Part shown: piece after piece, positions 17,642-27,440 of the stretch
Layout of the letters: each line of letters starts with the position of its first letter
Numbering within the stretch: the stretch's first letter is position 1
DNA from: Roseimarinus sediminis
Lineage (GTDB): Bacteria; Bacteroidota; Bacteroidia; Bacteroidales; Prolixibacteraceae
Direction of reading: 5' to 3'
DNA: 64,000 nt
Assembly: GCF_050433125.1 (NCBI RefSeq)
Contig: NZ_JBNPXV010000014.1
Coordinates: 1-64,000, forward strand
Translations under genes and position numbers: made by a program
Notes under the pieces: generated by a model
The model's database searches: none
Seen by the model: only the letters and a program-made list of their open reading frames with translations
Told to the model about the DNA's origin: nothing

Positions 17642-19609
17642 TTAATAGCCGGGGTTTTGCATTGCTTTTAATTGTTCATCGCTAAGGTTTGTACCATCAT
17701 CGTTCAATAAACCATCGATAAACGATTGAGGAATTGGGCGAAGATGATGGTGTTCACTTACATTGGTCGCTGCTTCGGGGTTAAATGCTTTGGCTCTGCT
17801 TACAAGGGTCTGAGTACGCGAAAGGTCTTCCCAGCGTAAAAATTCGCCGTACAATTCCCGCGAGCGTTCATTCAGTATAAAATGAAGCATGCGTTGGTAA
17901 TCGCCACTCACTCCAAGTTGAGTCAGAATTTTTTCATCCACTTCGGGCAGGTTGGTATAGGTACTGATCTCGAGTTCCGAAGGGGCTGTAGTCTCAGCAA
18001 TGTTCAGCGATTCGTAATAGGAATTCCGACTGCTGTAACCCGATGCCGGATCGCTGGCATTGGCTGCTGCCTGACAACCATCCTGATAAAAGGAGCGATC
18101 TTCGCCATTGGCCCATTCACCGCGCTTACGAAGTAGGTTGACCACCTCGATGGCATCCTGGTATTTTCCCTGGCGTACCAGTGCTTCAGCCTTTATAAGA
18201 TACGTTTCGCCTGTACGGGCCAGTACGCCGTCGCGCGAGCTCTCGGTACTTTTAGGTGTGATTGTTCCATCTTCATACTTCGACAGGGGGATATAACGGT
18301 TGTTACCCCAGGTTTGACCAACCCAGTTGCCATTTTTGTCATAATTGATAAAAGCATGAGGTACCACTTTGCCATTGCCTCTGGTGTCGGTGTATTTGAA
18401 TGACGAAGGACCAAAATCTGCCACATCGAAGCGTGTGTCGCTTTGATCGTTTACCAGATAAATGATGCACAGATCACCATTTTCAATTCCGTATTCATTG
18501 TCGGCGGTGGTTTTGTTCACATTGTACATGGTTTTGAATGATTTCCAGAAGCGGGAATCGTTTTCAATATCAAAAACATTAAAAGCATATTCGCTGGTAC
18601 GCAGCCGTTGAAAATCGAGACTTACAGCGCCCATACGGGTCATGTATCCCATGTTGGAATATTGGGCAGGGAAATAACAATAGGTACGGTTTCCAAAGCG
18701 GCCGTTGGCACCTCCGGTGGCATTCTGATTGAATTGTGCTGACATCAGGATCTCAGGAATCATTTCTGTGGCACAGTCAATTCCGTTCCACTCGGCAAAA
18801 ACAGCCTGGTAAGTTGGCGCAAGCGGGCGTTTTCCGCTTACATAGTCGGCAAGTGTAATGATGTCTTGCAGATCAGCATCTTTATAGGATTCGTTCCAGC
18901 TGTCGTTTCTTTCAGAGCATCTGAACAATTTGGCCTTTGCAAGAAAATGGGCAGCAGCAGGTTTCGTCCAGGTTCCGTTGCCGCGCCATTCATCCTCAGG
19001 CAGTAGCTGGTAAGCCTTTTCGAAATCGGCAATTACGCTGGCCATGCATTCTTCGGCCGTCGAGCGGGTGAAGTTTCTTACCACCCCCTCGGCGGGTTCA
19101 AGCTGTAACACAACTCCACCATATTGCGAAACCAGGCGCAGATAATTGTAGCCTCGCAAATAGTAAGCTTCGCCAAGACATTTGTTCCTGAGGTCTTCAC
19201 TCTCAAAGAAATCCTGATTCTTAATGATGATGTTTGCCGAGTTGATGCCATAATACATCTGGTTCCACAGGTGATCGGGTGAGGGGAAATTTTTATTGGC
19301 CGAGTTGGTCACATAGGGAGCCAAACGTGAATCGTAGTTGTTCCACATTTCGCTGGTGAAATCGGTTCCCATCGAAAACTCATCGGTTCCGTAGTTGGTA
19401 AAACCATAAGCCCATTCGTAGGCAAAGTGGTAACGAATGTTGGCATACAAAGCAACCGACAGGTTGTTAAGTCCTTCTTCGGTTTTAAAATGATCGGTAC
19501 TGTAGGCAGTGGTTTGTTCTTCGGTAAGAAATTCGTCGCCACATGAGCTGATGCCTGCTATAGCCACAAGAGCAAGCATACTGTATATTATTTTCTTTAT
19601 CTTATTCAT
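17642..19609 (-). CDS. SusD/RagB-family outer-membrane lipoprotein
   Basis: 655 aa. The lipoprotein signal peptide ends in the lipobox ISSC (Cys at about residue 23). The rest is a SusD-like TPR fold: EEQTTAYSTDHFKTEEGLNNL near the N-terminus, the AYYLRGYNYLRLVSQYGGV segment, GETYLIKAEALVRQGKYQDAIEVVNLLRKR near residue 480, and ILNERSRELYGEFLRWEDLSR near the C-terminus, the most conserved SusD region. It binds glycans at the cell surface and caps the partner SusC transporter encoded 80 nt upstream. It is longer than classic SusD because of inserts between helices. Confidence 0.95.
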   Translation of the reverse strand: MNKIKKIIYSMLALVAIAGISSCGDEFLTEEQTTAYSTDHFKTEEGLNNLSVALYANIRYHFAYEWAYGFTNYGTDEFSMGTDFTSEMWNNYDSRLAPYVTNSANKNFPSPDHLWNQMYYGINSANIIIKNQDFFESEDLRNKCLGEAYYLRGYNYLRLVSQYGGVVLQLEPAEGVVRNFTRSTAEECMASVIADFEKAYQLLPEDEWRGNGTWTKPAAAHFLAKAKLFRCSERNDSWNESYKDADLQDIITLADYVSGKRPLAPTYQAVFAEWNGIDCATEMIPEILMSAQFNQNATGGANGRFGNRTYCYFPAQYSNMGYMTRMGAVSLDFQRLRTSEYAFNVFDIENDSRFWKSFKTMYNVNKTTADNEYGIENGDLCIIYLVNDQSDTRFDVADFGPSSFKYTDTRGNGKVVPHAFINYDKNGNWVGQTWGNNRYIPLSKYEDGTITPKSTESSRDGVLARTGETYLIKAEALVRQGKYQDAIEVVNLLRKRGEWANGEDRSFYQDGCQAAANASDPASGYSSRNSYYESLNIAETTAPSELEISTYTNLPEVDEKILTQLGVSGDYQRMLHFILNERSRELYGEFLRWEDLSRTQTLVSRAKAFNPEAATNVSEHHHLRPIPQSFIDGLLNDDGTNLSDEQLKAMQNPGY

Positions 19610-19689
19610 TGTTTCTTAATTTTTATTTTAATGACAAGCTGTTAATTTCTGATTTTAAGCTACAGAGATAATTATCCATGTATTTTCTT

Positions 19690-22600
19690 CTAAAAACCAA
19701 TGTTAACTCCAAAAACAAAACCACGGTTAAAGGTTGATCCGCCTAAATCGAGGTCGAGCCAGTCGACCGTTGAGTAAAGGCTGCCCATGTTTTTTGCCTG
19801 TACATAAATTTTCAGGTTGTCGATGTGATAGCGGCTGGTAAAATTCCGGGGAACATTGTATCCCAGCGAAATATTCCGTAGTTTCAGAAACGATGCTTCC
19901 CTGTAACCTAAAAGACTTGAATAGGCGTCGCCACCTGCTTCGTTGTAAATTGGCTTCTGCCATTCGGCATCGGTGTTTTCTGTAGTCCAGTAATCGATCG
20001 AACGTTGGTTGTAACGTCCCAGCTGGCCTTCACCCCCTGTGTTGATCATATACTTGAAACGTCCGTACAGGAGAAATGAAAGTTCAAAGTTACCAAGGTC
20101 GAAAGTATTGGTCATACCAAAAGTCCAGCGGGGCATGGTATTTCCTAGTATGATCCGGTCTTCGGCATCGATGAGGTAATCATCGTTGGTATCTACCGGT
20201 TTCACTTTCCCTGCTTCAAAATTGTGTCCGTTGGCATTGAATTTTTCCATTTCGGCAGCGTCGGCTTCCTGCCACAAACCATCGTGGGCCACATTGTAAA
20301 ACACCAAAATTGACTGCCCGATAAACCAGGCATTATCCACCATGTCCTGTTTGCCATAAGCCAGGGTGATAATTTCGTCTTTCTGCCAGGCAGCATTGAT
20401 GTTCGTTGACCAGCTGAAATTTTTGCTTTGAACATTGATGGTATTCAGCGTGATGTCAACTCCTTTGTTTTTTGTTTCCCCAACATTGGCATAGATCGAT
20501 TCATAGCCGGTGATGGGGGAGATGTTCATATCCATCAGAAGGTCGGAAGTATAAGAGGTGTAGAGATCGAGCGCTCCGCCCAAACGACCTTTGAACAGGC
20601 TAAAATCGACCCCGGCATTGTATTGGGTTGTCATTTCCCAGCCCAGTTCCTTATTGGCCATTTCGATTTGTGTACTGGTATAGTTGGGCTCGTTGGTGGC
20701 ATAAGCCTGCGTATTTTCTGCTCCTCCAAAAGGAACCAGGAAGGACTGAATATCTCCTTTGGTAGCATAAGGCCTGATGCCCGAATTACCTGTTCGTCCA
20801 ACACCAAAACGTAGTTTAAGCTGATCAAGCGCTGAAGCGTCGTTCATAAAATCTTCCTGGTCGACACGCCATCCAAGTGCAGCCGATGGAAAGAAAGTCC
20901 ATTTGTTCCCTTCACTAAGTTGTGATGCACCATCGTATCGGCCCGATACGGTAAGCAGGTACCTGTCTTTCAGTGAGTAGTTGATACGTGCCATGTACGA
21001 GGCCAGCTGGCGATCGTTCAGGTAGGAACTGATTCCAACTGCGTTTTCTGAATTCAATACATCGATGGTGCCCATGGCATTCCACAAATAACTTGCTTTG
21101 GGCACATTCTTGGCCGACATCGAGCTGCCCTCGTAATTCCATTTTGAAGCAGTCTGTAGCAGGGTGATTCCTATTTTGTGTTCGTCGGCAGTCATGTCGT
21201 AGGTCAGCATGTTGTCGATGGTCCACGAAAAGTCACGACGGTTGTTCAGTCGTGCAAAAGAGTCACCGCCCAGGCGGTTAACCGACTGACCATCGATGTA
21301 TACTCCTTCGCGCCAGTGGCGGAAATCGGGGCCGAAGTTAACCCTGTAACTTAAACCTTTTAGTGCTGAAGTCATTTGACCAAAATCGACCGTTGCATGG
21401 AAACTTGCCAGGGCCCTAAGTGTTTGACGTTGCTGGGTTGAATAGTCCCATTCATTGATAATGGTGAGTACATTGCCGTCGCCACCAGGGGTCGGATTAA
21501 GGCTTCCGTCTTCATTGTAAGGTACTGCATACTGATAAATCCGGGCTGCAGCATTGTAGATGCTGTTGGGGCCCGACGAAGAAGAAGCTCCCAGTGTGGA
21601 GAAACCGTAATCCTGATTGCTCCATGAAGTATTGATGGTGGCTCCCATTTCAAACCAGTCGATGGGAGTAATGTTGATACTCAGTTTGCTGGTGTAGCGA
21701 TTGTACCATTGCCCGATTTGTGTGCCTTCCTGATCGAGGTAGCCAAACGAGGCATAAATATTCATTTTATCGGTGCCGCCACTTGCACTGATGGTATGAT
21801 CGTGAATCAGGGCTGTTTGAGTTACATAGTCGGTCCAGTCGGTGGATGTTACTTTTGAACCATCCCATGTATTACCCGACCATCCTTTTTCGATGTTTTT
21901 CCAGGTAGCCGGATCGGCAGCTTCGTAAAATATGACCTTGTCGTTTTCGATGGTGGGTTGATTGCCTGCCGGGTATTTGTCCGGGTCGGCATTGTACCAT
22001 GCCCAACGGCGCCAGGTAAGGTATTCACCGGCATCCATCATCGGAGCGCGGTCGATTATGTTTTCCATGGTAAGGGTTCCCGAATAATTCAGGGCTATTT
22101 TACCGCTTTGTCCTTGTTTGGTGGTGATGAGGATGACCCCGTTGGCACCGCGTGAACCATAAATGGCCGTTGCTGATGCGTCTTTCAGGATGTCGATCGA
22201 TTCGAAGTCGCGGGTGTTCATGGTTTCGATCGAGCTGGCCGACATCAGCGGCACTCCGTCAACAACATACAATGGATCGCTGGTGGCTGTGAGCGAGCGT
22301 ACCCCGCGAATGCGTACGGTGCCAATTTCGCCGGGGCGTTCGTTCGAAGTAATGTCAACCCCGGCGGCCTTGCCCTGAAGTGCTTCGAGTGCATTGCTTA
22401 CGGGCCGTGAAGTGAGATCCTCTGAACTTACACTGACCATGGCTCCGGTTACATCGCTCTTTTTCTGAACACCATAACCTACGGCCACAATCTCTTCAAG
22501 GCCGATGATGTCTTCGTACATGACGACATCGACCTGCTGTTGTCCGTTAATTGGTACCTCGCTTGTTTGCATGCCAATAAAGGAAAACTGCAGTACACCG

Positions 22601-23133
22601 TCGTCAGGTACATTGCGCAGGGTGTATTTTCCGTCGGCATCGCTTATTACCCCGATGGTAGTTCCCTTCAGAACCACTGTTACACCGGGCATTACCTCTC
22701 CCGAGGTGTTGCTAACGGTACCGCCAACTACAATTTGGTTTTGTGCCGTTTGCGTGCCGGAGTTTTTATCTGATAGTACAATCTGACGATCAAAGATGTC
22801 ATATTTGACATCCGATTCGTCAAAAATCATACGGAGTACATCCTGTATGGGTTGATTTTCTGTTTTAACATCAACAATCCGATCAACATTTACAACATTG
22901 CTGCTGTACAGGAAATAGAATTCGGTGTTGGCTTCAATCTCATTGAGAACATCCCTAACCGACACGGCACGCATTTCGAGCGATAGTTTGGTTGCCTGGG
23001 AATAAGTCTGAATTGCAAACGATTGAGCCAGTGTGACAAACAATAGAAAGATAGTTAGTTTCATAGTGAGGTAAATCTTTGATTTAAGGGCACACCTCTC
23101 CCTTAAATAATTCAGAATGTTAGATTTTTTCAT
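19690..23133 (-). CDS. SusC/RagA-family TonB-dependent transporter with STN domain
   Basis: 1147 aa. The signal peptide is preceded by a long basic N-region. A secretin/TonB short N-terminal (STN) domain (about residues 50-125, VRDVLNEIEANTEFYFLYSSNV) follows, then a carboxypeptidase-D-like domain (VGGTVSNTSGEVMPGVTVVLKGT), the plug with SusC signatures VAVGYGVQKKSDVTGA and LYVVDGVP, and a C-terminal beta-barrel ending in FVFGVNIGF with a terminal Phe. It imports oligosaccharides using TonB energy. The STN domain indicates trans-envelope signalling to the adjacent anti-sigma factor. It is encoded immediately before susD and after the regulator pair. Confidence 0.96.
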   Translation of the reverse strand: MKKSNILNYLRERCALKSKIYLTMKLTIFLLFVTLAQSFAIQTYSQATKLSLEMRAVSVRDVLNEIEANTEFYFLYSSNVVNVDRIVDVKTENQPIQDVLRMIFDESDVKYDIFDRQIVLSDKNSGTQTAQNQIVVGGTVSNTSGEVMPGVTVVLKGTTIGVISDADGKYTLRNVPDDGVLQFSFIGMQTSEVPINGQQQVDVVMYEDIIGLEEIVAVGYGVQKKSDVTGAMVSVSSEDLTSRPVSNALEALQGKAAGVDITSNERPGEIGTVRIRGVRSLTATSDPLYVVDGVPLMSASSIETMNTRDFESIDILKDASATAIYGSRGANGVILITTKQGQSGKIALNYSGTLTMENIIDRAPMMDAGEYLTWRRWAWYNADPDKYPAGNQPTIENDKVIFYEAADPATWKNIEKGWSGNTWDGSKVTSTDWTDYVTQTALIHDHTISASGGTDKMNIYASFGYLDQEGTQIGQWYNRYTSKLSINITPIDWFEMGATINTSWSNQDYGFSTLGASSSSGPNSIYNAAARIYQYAVPYNEDGSLNPTPGGDGNVLTIINEWDYSTQQRQTLRALASFHATVDFGQMTSALKGLSYRVNFGPDFRHWREGVYIDGQSVNRLGGDSFARLNNRRDFSWTIDNMLTYDMTADEHKIGITLLQTASKWNYEGSSMSAKNVPKASYLWNAMGTIDVLNSENAVGISSYLNDRQLASYMARINYSLKDRYLLTVSGRYDGASQLSEGNKWTFFPSAALGWRVDQEDFMNDASALDQLKLRFGVGRTGNSGIRPYATKGDIQSFLVPFGGAENTQAYATNEPNYTSTQIEMANKELGWEMTTQYNAGVDFSLFKGRLGGALDLYTSYTSDLLMDMNISPITGYESIYANVGETKNKGVDITLNTINVQSKNFSWSTNINAAWQKDEIITLAYGKQDMVDNAWFIGQSILVFYNVAHDGLWQEADAAEMEKFNANGHNFEAGKVKPVDTNDDYLIDAEDRIILGNTMPRWTFGMTNTFDLGNFELSFLLYGRFKYMINTGGEGQLGRYNQRSIDYWTTENTDAEWQKPIYNEAGGDAYSSLLGYREASFLKLRNISLGYNVPRNFTSRYHIDNLKIYVQAKNMGSLYSTVDWLDLDLGGSTFNRGFVFGVNIGF

Positions 23134-23234
23134 AGTTTTGTAATTAGTTTAAATAAATAATTTGCTTTGATGCAAGTGTTTAGGGGAAGGGAAATGTGAC
23201 GGTTTTCCTTCCTTTTTTCCTGCATGTTTTTGTG

Positions 23235-24296
23235 TTATTTCATTTTACATTTCTTATTAATCGTTACTTTCTGTTTTGTAAAGGTTCCATCGTCGTGTTT
23301 TTGGGCAGGAGTGAGCTGGTAGCTGGTTGGTGCAGCCATACACATCAGCTTTAATGCCTGTTCCAGGTTTTCGCCCTCAAAGGTTGCTGTAAGGTGCATG
23401 GCCGCCAGCGCTTTGTCGGTGATTACAATTTCGCAATTGTACCACCTTTCCATTTTATGAGCTACCTCGGCAAGCGGGACTTCATAAAAAACCAGTTTGC
23501 CATCTTTCCATGCAATGTGCCGTTTGACATCAGTCTCCCTGATATGTAGTTGCTTGTCGGCTTTCATGTAACTTGCAAGCTCACCCGGTTTCAATTCAGA
23601 CAGCGCTTTGTTTTGATCAAGCACATCGCGGTACAAAGCCACCTTGCCTTCCAGAAGGGCAACTTCAATTCTGTTGTCGTCGTCGTACGACATCACATTG
23701 AATTTTGTTCCCAACACTTTCACATCGATGTGTTTTGTGTTAACAACGAAGGGGCTTTCGGCATTTTTTTCAATTTCGAAATAGCCTTCACCTTCAAGTT
23801 CTACGATTCGTTTCTTTTTAAAAACCACAGGGTATCTTAATTTGCTGGCATTGTTAAGCCACACTTCTGAGCCATCGGGTAAATTAATCTTACTTCGTAC
23901 ACCCCGCTGTGAATATACCTCAACATACTGTTCATTCACAGTGCTTTCAATGTTGTTGGTTTTGTATTGGTTATAACCGACCCATAGTGCAAGCGGAATG
24001 AATAAACTTGCAGCCACCAGTGTCAGTGTTCTTTGAACTTTCCTCCAGCTATTTTTCTGTAGTTTCTGGTCCTTGTTGATGTTAATGCGGTGATGAATTT
24101 CATTAATTATTCTCTTTTTGTCTGGTAATTCGCCTTCGTGCTCAGGATATAAATCATGTTGCCATAGCTTACCAAGCAATTCTCTGTAGCCCTTTTCGTC
24201 ATAAATCAAATTTTCTTTCAGTTGATTCAGCTTTTCACGATCCAGCTTCCCCTCAAGGTATTTGTAAATCAAATCCTCCTTCTTTTCTTCCTTCAT
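23235..24296 (-). CDS. FecR-family anti-sigma factor
   Basis: 353 aa. The cytoplasmic N-terminal segment (about residues 1-85) probably binds the sigma factor. One transmembrane helix follows (LTLVAASLFIPLALWVGY, about 90-108). The periplasmic FecR domain (about 125-230) contains QRGVRSKINLPDGSEVWLNNASKLRYP and VKVLGTKFNVMSYDDD. A C-terminal DUF4974-like domain (about 275-345, LVFYEVPLAEVAHKMERWYNCEIVI) is expected to contact the SusC STN domain. It lies between the ECF sigma gene and susC, the standard arrangement for signal-responsive PULs. Confidence 0.94.
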   Translation of the reverse strand: MKEEKKEDLIYKYLEGKLDREKLNQLKENLIYDEKGYRELLGKLWQHDLYPEHEGELPDKKRIINEIHHRININKDQKLQKNSWRKVQRTLTLVAASLFIPLALWVGYNQYKTNNIESTVNEQYVEVYSQRGVRSKINLPDGSEVWLNNASKLRYPVVFKKKRIVELEGEGYFEIEKNAESPFVVNTKHIDVKVLGTKFNVMSYDDDNRIEVALLEGKVALYRDVLDQNKALSELKPGELASYMKADKQLHIRETDVKRHIAWKDGKLVFYEVPLAEVAHKMERWYNCEIVITDKALAAMHLTATFEGENLEQALKLMCMAAPTSYQLTPAQKHDDGTFTKQKVTINKKCKMK

Positions 24297-24453
24297 TCTT
24301 TTCTGCTAATTGTGTGTTTAATAAGTAATACGCATTATTTGACCGGTACCACTAGTACTGATCAAAAAAAAATTCATTTTTAATTGAATGACTGCCAATC
24401 GTCGTTTGATGGCGATCTGCAATTTGTTGGTTTTTTTACAGGCGTGTTTGTAA

Positions 24454-25038
24454 TTAGCTCAAAAACAGACAGAGAGCAAGCAGGAACGACAGGCCTCTGT
24501 CAGCGGCTTTTTTTCGCAGGTATTTCAAGGCGGAGGCAATGTGGTTTTCAACGGTGTTTTTTGAAATACCAAATTTCATGGCAATTTCAGCGTAGGATAA
24601 GCCTTCGTAACGGCTCATGCGAAAAATTTTACGTCGCATGTAGGGCATTTCGTTGATTAACTGATCAATCAGTGCCAGTTGTTCCTTATATAGCAATTGA
24701 GTATCAGCAGCTGAGTGGGCAGAGTCGGGTAGATTATTCACTCCTTCATCAAGCCCCGATTCATTGTTTTTTTGCTTGCGTAGGAACGAAATCATCATAT
24801 GATAAGTAATGGAAAAAAGATACGATTTGAAGGAGTAATAGGTGTTGATGCTTGATCGTTTATCCCATACTTTTACAAATACATCGTGTACAATTTCCTC
24901 AGCATCGTTTTTGTTTTTAATAATACTTACTGTGAAACGGAACAAACGATCGAAATAAAGCTCAAACAAAGTGTCAAAGGCCAGATGATTGCCTTCTCTT
25001 AGTTTGCTTACCAATAATTTTTCATCATATTGATTCAT
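24454..25038 (-). CDS. ECF RNA polymerase sigma factor
   Basis: 194 aa, sigma-70 family of the ECF type that controls Bacteroidota PULs. Region 2 is at residues about 20-90 (FDTLFELYFDRLFRF, DAEEIVHDVFVKVWDKR). Region 4 is near residues 125-180 (LINEMPYMRRKIFRMSRYEGLSYAEIAMKFGISKNTVENHIASALKYLRKK), with a clear helix-turn-helix. The last dozen residues (LSFLLALCLFLS) are hydrophobic, common in this group. A TATATTTG -7 element lies 25 nt upstream. It probably activates susC-susD when the anti-sigma is released. Confidence 0.95.
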   Translation of the reverse strand: MNQYDEKLLVSKLREGNHLAFDTLFELYFDRLFRFTVSIIKNKNDAEEIVHDVFVKVWDKRSSINTYYSFKSYLFSITYHMMISFLRKQKNNESGLDEGVNNLPDSAHSAADTQLLYKEQLALIDQLINEMPYMRRKIFRMSRYEGLSYAEIAMKFGISKNTVENHIASALKYLRKKAADRGLSFLLALCLFLS

Positions 25039-25062
25039 TAACTTATTTAAGTGAGGCTAAAT

Positions 25063-25070
25063 CAAATATA
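25063..25070 (-). promoter_or_regulatory. -7 element of the ECF sigma gene
   Basis: TATATTTG on the minus strand matches TAnnTTTG, 25 nt before the start codon. The nearest TTG is 23 nt further upstream, slightly too far. Confidence 0.45.
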
Positions 25071-25101
25071 ATTTATTTTTTTAATAAAGTAAGCAATAAA
25101 A

Positions 25102-25128
25102 AAGCAGGGTGTCAAAAAAACCCTGCTT
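25102..25128 (-). terminator. gcvH terminator
   Basis: An 8-bp AAGCAGGG/CCCTGCTT stem with A-tract and T-tract on its two sides, just past the gcvH stop and before the sigma-factor promoter. Confidence 0.8.
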
Positions 25129-25154
25129 AGTATTTTTTTATTTATGGAAGTAAT

Positions 25155-25535
25155 TTATTCTGCAATGAGTGCCTTGTAGGCTTCAGCATCCAGTAGCTGT
25201 TCGACCTCCGCAGCTTCGCTCATTTTAATTTTGATCATCCATCCGTCGCCATAGGGGTCCTTGTTAACCAACTCGGGATCATCGTCTAAAGATTCATTCT
25301 TTTCAATAATCTCACCGCTCACCGGCATAAACAGATCTGAAACTGTTTTTACTGCTTCTACAGTTCCAAAAGTTTCATCGAGTGAGAGTGTTTCACCCTC
25401 GGTTTCAATTTCGACAAATACAATGTCGCCCAGCTCACCCTGTGCATAATCGGTAATACCAACAATGGCGGTATCACCTTCTATTTTGACCCATTCATGC
25501 TCTTTGGTGTACTTCAGATTTTCAGGAATATTCAT
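25155..25535 (-). CDS. gcvH: Glycine cleavage system H protein
   Basis: GcvH, 126 aa, is the lipoyl-carrying protein that shuttles the aminomethyl group between GcvP, GcvT and the dihydrolipoamide dehydrogenase. The lipoylated residue is predicted as Lys63 in FGTVEAVKTVSDL. The N-terminal LKYTKEHEWVKIEGDTAIVGITDYAQGELGDIVFVE and the C-terminal PYGDGWMIKIKMS are family-typical. It is a single gene with its own -7 element (25564-25571) and terminator; no other gcv gene is nearby. It diverges from tsaE. Confidence 0.97.
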   Translation of the reverse strand: MNIPENLKYTKEHEWVKIEGDTAIVGITDYAQGELGDIVFVEIETEGETLSLDETFGTVEAVKTVSDLFMPVSGEIIEKNESLDDDPELVNKDPYGDGWMIKIKMSEAAEVEQLLDAEAYKALIAE

Positions 25536-25563
25536 GATTCTTTAGTTTTAATTTTGACCAGTT

Positions 25564-25571
25564 CAAATGTA
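25564..25571 (-). promoter_or_regulatory. gcvH -7 element
   Basis: TACATTTG on the minus strand matches TAnnTTTG, about 29 nt upstream of the gcvH ATG. No clear -33 partner. Confidence 0.45.
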
Positions 25572-25740
25572 TAAAGAAATTTTATAAAATGCTTTTACCT
25601 GCCATTGTTAAGACTTCTTTTATTAATGATTTTTGTCAATTTAAAGAATAAGCAGGATATATCAAAGTAGTAGAAGAGCATTCCCGAACAGGGAGGATGT
25701 TCATTTCTGAAAAAAATGATCACCTTTGTGAATATTTTAA

Positions 25741-26172
25741 ATGACCAAGATGAAAACGATCGTTCTACCTGACCTGAAGACCATCGACCAGGCTGCAACT
25801 GAGTTTCTTGAACTTACAGCTGCTTACCGGATTTTTGCTTTTTATGGAGCCATGGGAGCTGGTAAAACCACTTTTATCAAAGCGCTTTGTTCGGCCATGG
25901 GCATCAACGACCCCGTAACCAGTCCATCTTTTTCGCTGGTGAATGAATACACGGGGAAAGGCAATTTGCTGGTTTATCATTTCGATTGCTACCGACTGAA
26001 AAATATTGAAGAAGCCTACGATATGGGGGCCGATGAATATTTTTATTCGGGGAAGCATTGTTTTATTGAATGGCCCGAGCGCATTGAACCTTTGTTGCCA
26101 TTGGAAACGCTTGTGGTAAATATAGAGGTGATGGCCGATGGATCGCGCAAAATAACGATTGAAACCGATTGA
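25741..26172 (+). CDS. tsaE: tRNA t6A biosynthesis ATPase TsaE
   Basis: TsaE, 143 aa, is the small P-loop ATPase that works with TsaB and TsaD in forming N6-threonylcarbamoyladenosine on tRNA. Walker A is GAMGAGKTTFIKAL (residues about 39-52). The family segments TSPSFSLVNEY and CFIEWPERIEPLLP are present. Starts at Met1 or at Met4 (MKTIVLPDL) are both possible; the first is used. Its partner tsaB lies at 51088 in the same window, unlinked. It is followed by the alanine-dehydrogenase-like gene 53 nt downstream. Confidence 0.95.
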   Translation: MTKMKTIVLPDLKTIDQAATEFLELTAAYRIFAFYGAMGAGKTTFIKALCSAMGINDPVTSPSFSLVNEYTGKGNLLVYHFDCYRLKNIEEAYDMGADEYFYSGKHCFIEWPERIEPLLPLETLVVNIEVMADGSRKITIETD

Positions 26173-26225
26173 GTTGTGTTTCTCGTTACAATGCTTTAAT
26201 TTCAACCCAAGTTAGCTGGTAATTT

Positions 26226-27440
26226 ATGAATCGTCCAAAATCAAATATCTATCGTTTCGAAGAGCAGCAGTTAATGCCTGCCGAGGAAAAACTTGAAGTC
26301 AGAAAACGAGGGAAGAAAATTGTTGTGGGCATTCCGGCCAACATGAACAGCGATGAGCCTTGTCTGCCATTGACTCCTCAGGCTGTTGAAATGCTGATCG
26401 AGGCCGGCCATGAGGTGACCATAGAAAGCAATGCCGGTAAAAGGGCCCGTTATACCGACCTTGAATATGCTGAGGCCGGAGCTGTTGTTACCGGAAATAA
26501 GGCAGAAGTGTATCAATGCGACTTTATCTTTAAGGTAGCGCCCTTTACCCATTATGAGATTGATTTATTAAGAGGAAATCAGGTGCTGTTTTCAATGCTC
26601 CAGATGCATATACAGGATCAGGAGGCCATTCGCAAGCTGATACAGAAAAAAGTAACGGCCATCGCTTATGAATACCTCAAGGACGAACACGATCATTTGC
26701 CTGTAATGCAATCGCTGAGTGAGATTTCGGGCATCGTATCGATGACGGTTGCCAGCGAACTCCTTAGTGTAAGCAATGGCGGGAAAGGCGTGTTGTTTGG
26801 TGGCATTACCGGAATATCGCCGGCTTCGGTTCTCATATTGGGTGCCGATACGGCTGCTGAATATGCTGCACGCACTGCACTGGGACTGGGAGCAGAAGTT
26901 AAAATATTCGACCATTCGGTGAGCAAGCTAAGGACTTTTGAGCAACGTTTTCCGCAGAAAATATTTACCTCACTTTATTACCCCAGGGTACTCGAAAAGG
27001 CCATTAACTCGGCCGATGTGATTTTGGGAGCCCAGCCATTCAATACAAATCCCCGTTACATTGTACCGCGTGATTTGATCCGCAATATGAAATCCAACTC
27101 AGTGATCATCGATTTGAATGCTTCGCAGGGAGGCTGTTTTGAAACGACGCGCTGTACCAGTCTTTCAAATCCTACCTATACCGACGAAGGAGTGATACAC
27201 TATTGCGTACCCAACATTACGGCAAGAGTTTCGCGCACTACCACCATTGCACTGAGCAATATTTTTGCTTCCGTTTTAATCGAAATTGGAGAAATGGGCG
27301 GCATGGCTCATTACATAAAAAATAAACCGGGTTTCAGAGATGGGGTGTATTGCTATAACGGAATCCTTACCAATAAAGACATTGGCGACCGTTTTCATCT
27401 TCCTACAAAAGACCTTGGATTACTGCTGGCTGCTTTCTGA
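26226..27440 (+). CDS. Alanine dehydrogenase-like NAD(P)-binding enzyme
   Basis: 404 aa of the alanine dehydrogenase / transhydrogenase-alpha superfamily. The N-terminal catalytic domain begins after about 30 residues (KIVVGIPANMNSDEPCLPLTPQAVEMLIEAGHEVTIESNAG) and includes FKVAPFTHYEIDLLRGNQVLFSML. The Rossmann fold (about 185-320) has GVLFGGITGISPASVLILGA followed by AEVKIFD. The C-terminus includes VPNITARVSRTTTIALSN. Bacteroidota homologues are usually called alanine dehydrogenase, reversibly converting alanine to pyruvate with NAD, but the N-terminal extension and diverged substrate loop leave the substrate uncertain. It ends directly against the convergent small membrane-protein gene. 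Confidence 0.85.
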   Translation: MNRPKSNIYRFEEQQLMPAEEKLEVRKRGKKIVVGIPANMNSDEPCLPLTPQAVEMLIEAGHEVTIESNAGKRARYTDLEYAEAGAVVTGNKAEVYQCDFIFKVAPFTHYEIDLLRGNQVLFSMLQMHIQDQEAIRKLIQKKVTAIAYEYLKDEHDHLPVMQSLSEISGIVSMTVASELLSVSNGGKGVLFGGITGISPASVLILGADTAAEYAARTALGLGAEVKIFDHSVSKLRTFEQRFPQKIFTSLYYPRVLEKAINSADVILGAQPFNTNPRYIVPRDLIRNMKSNSVIIDLNASQGGCFETTRCTSLSNPTYTDEGVIHYCVPNITARVSRTTTIALSNIFASVLIEIGEMGGMAHYIKNKPGFRDGVYCYNGILTNKDIGDRFHLPTKDLGLLLAAF

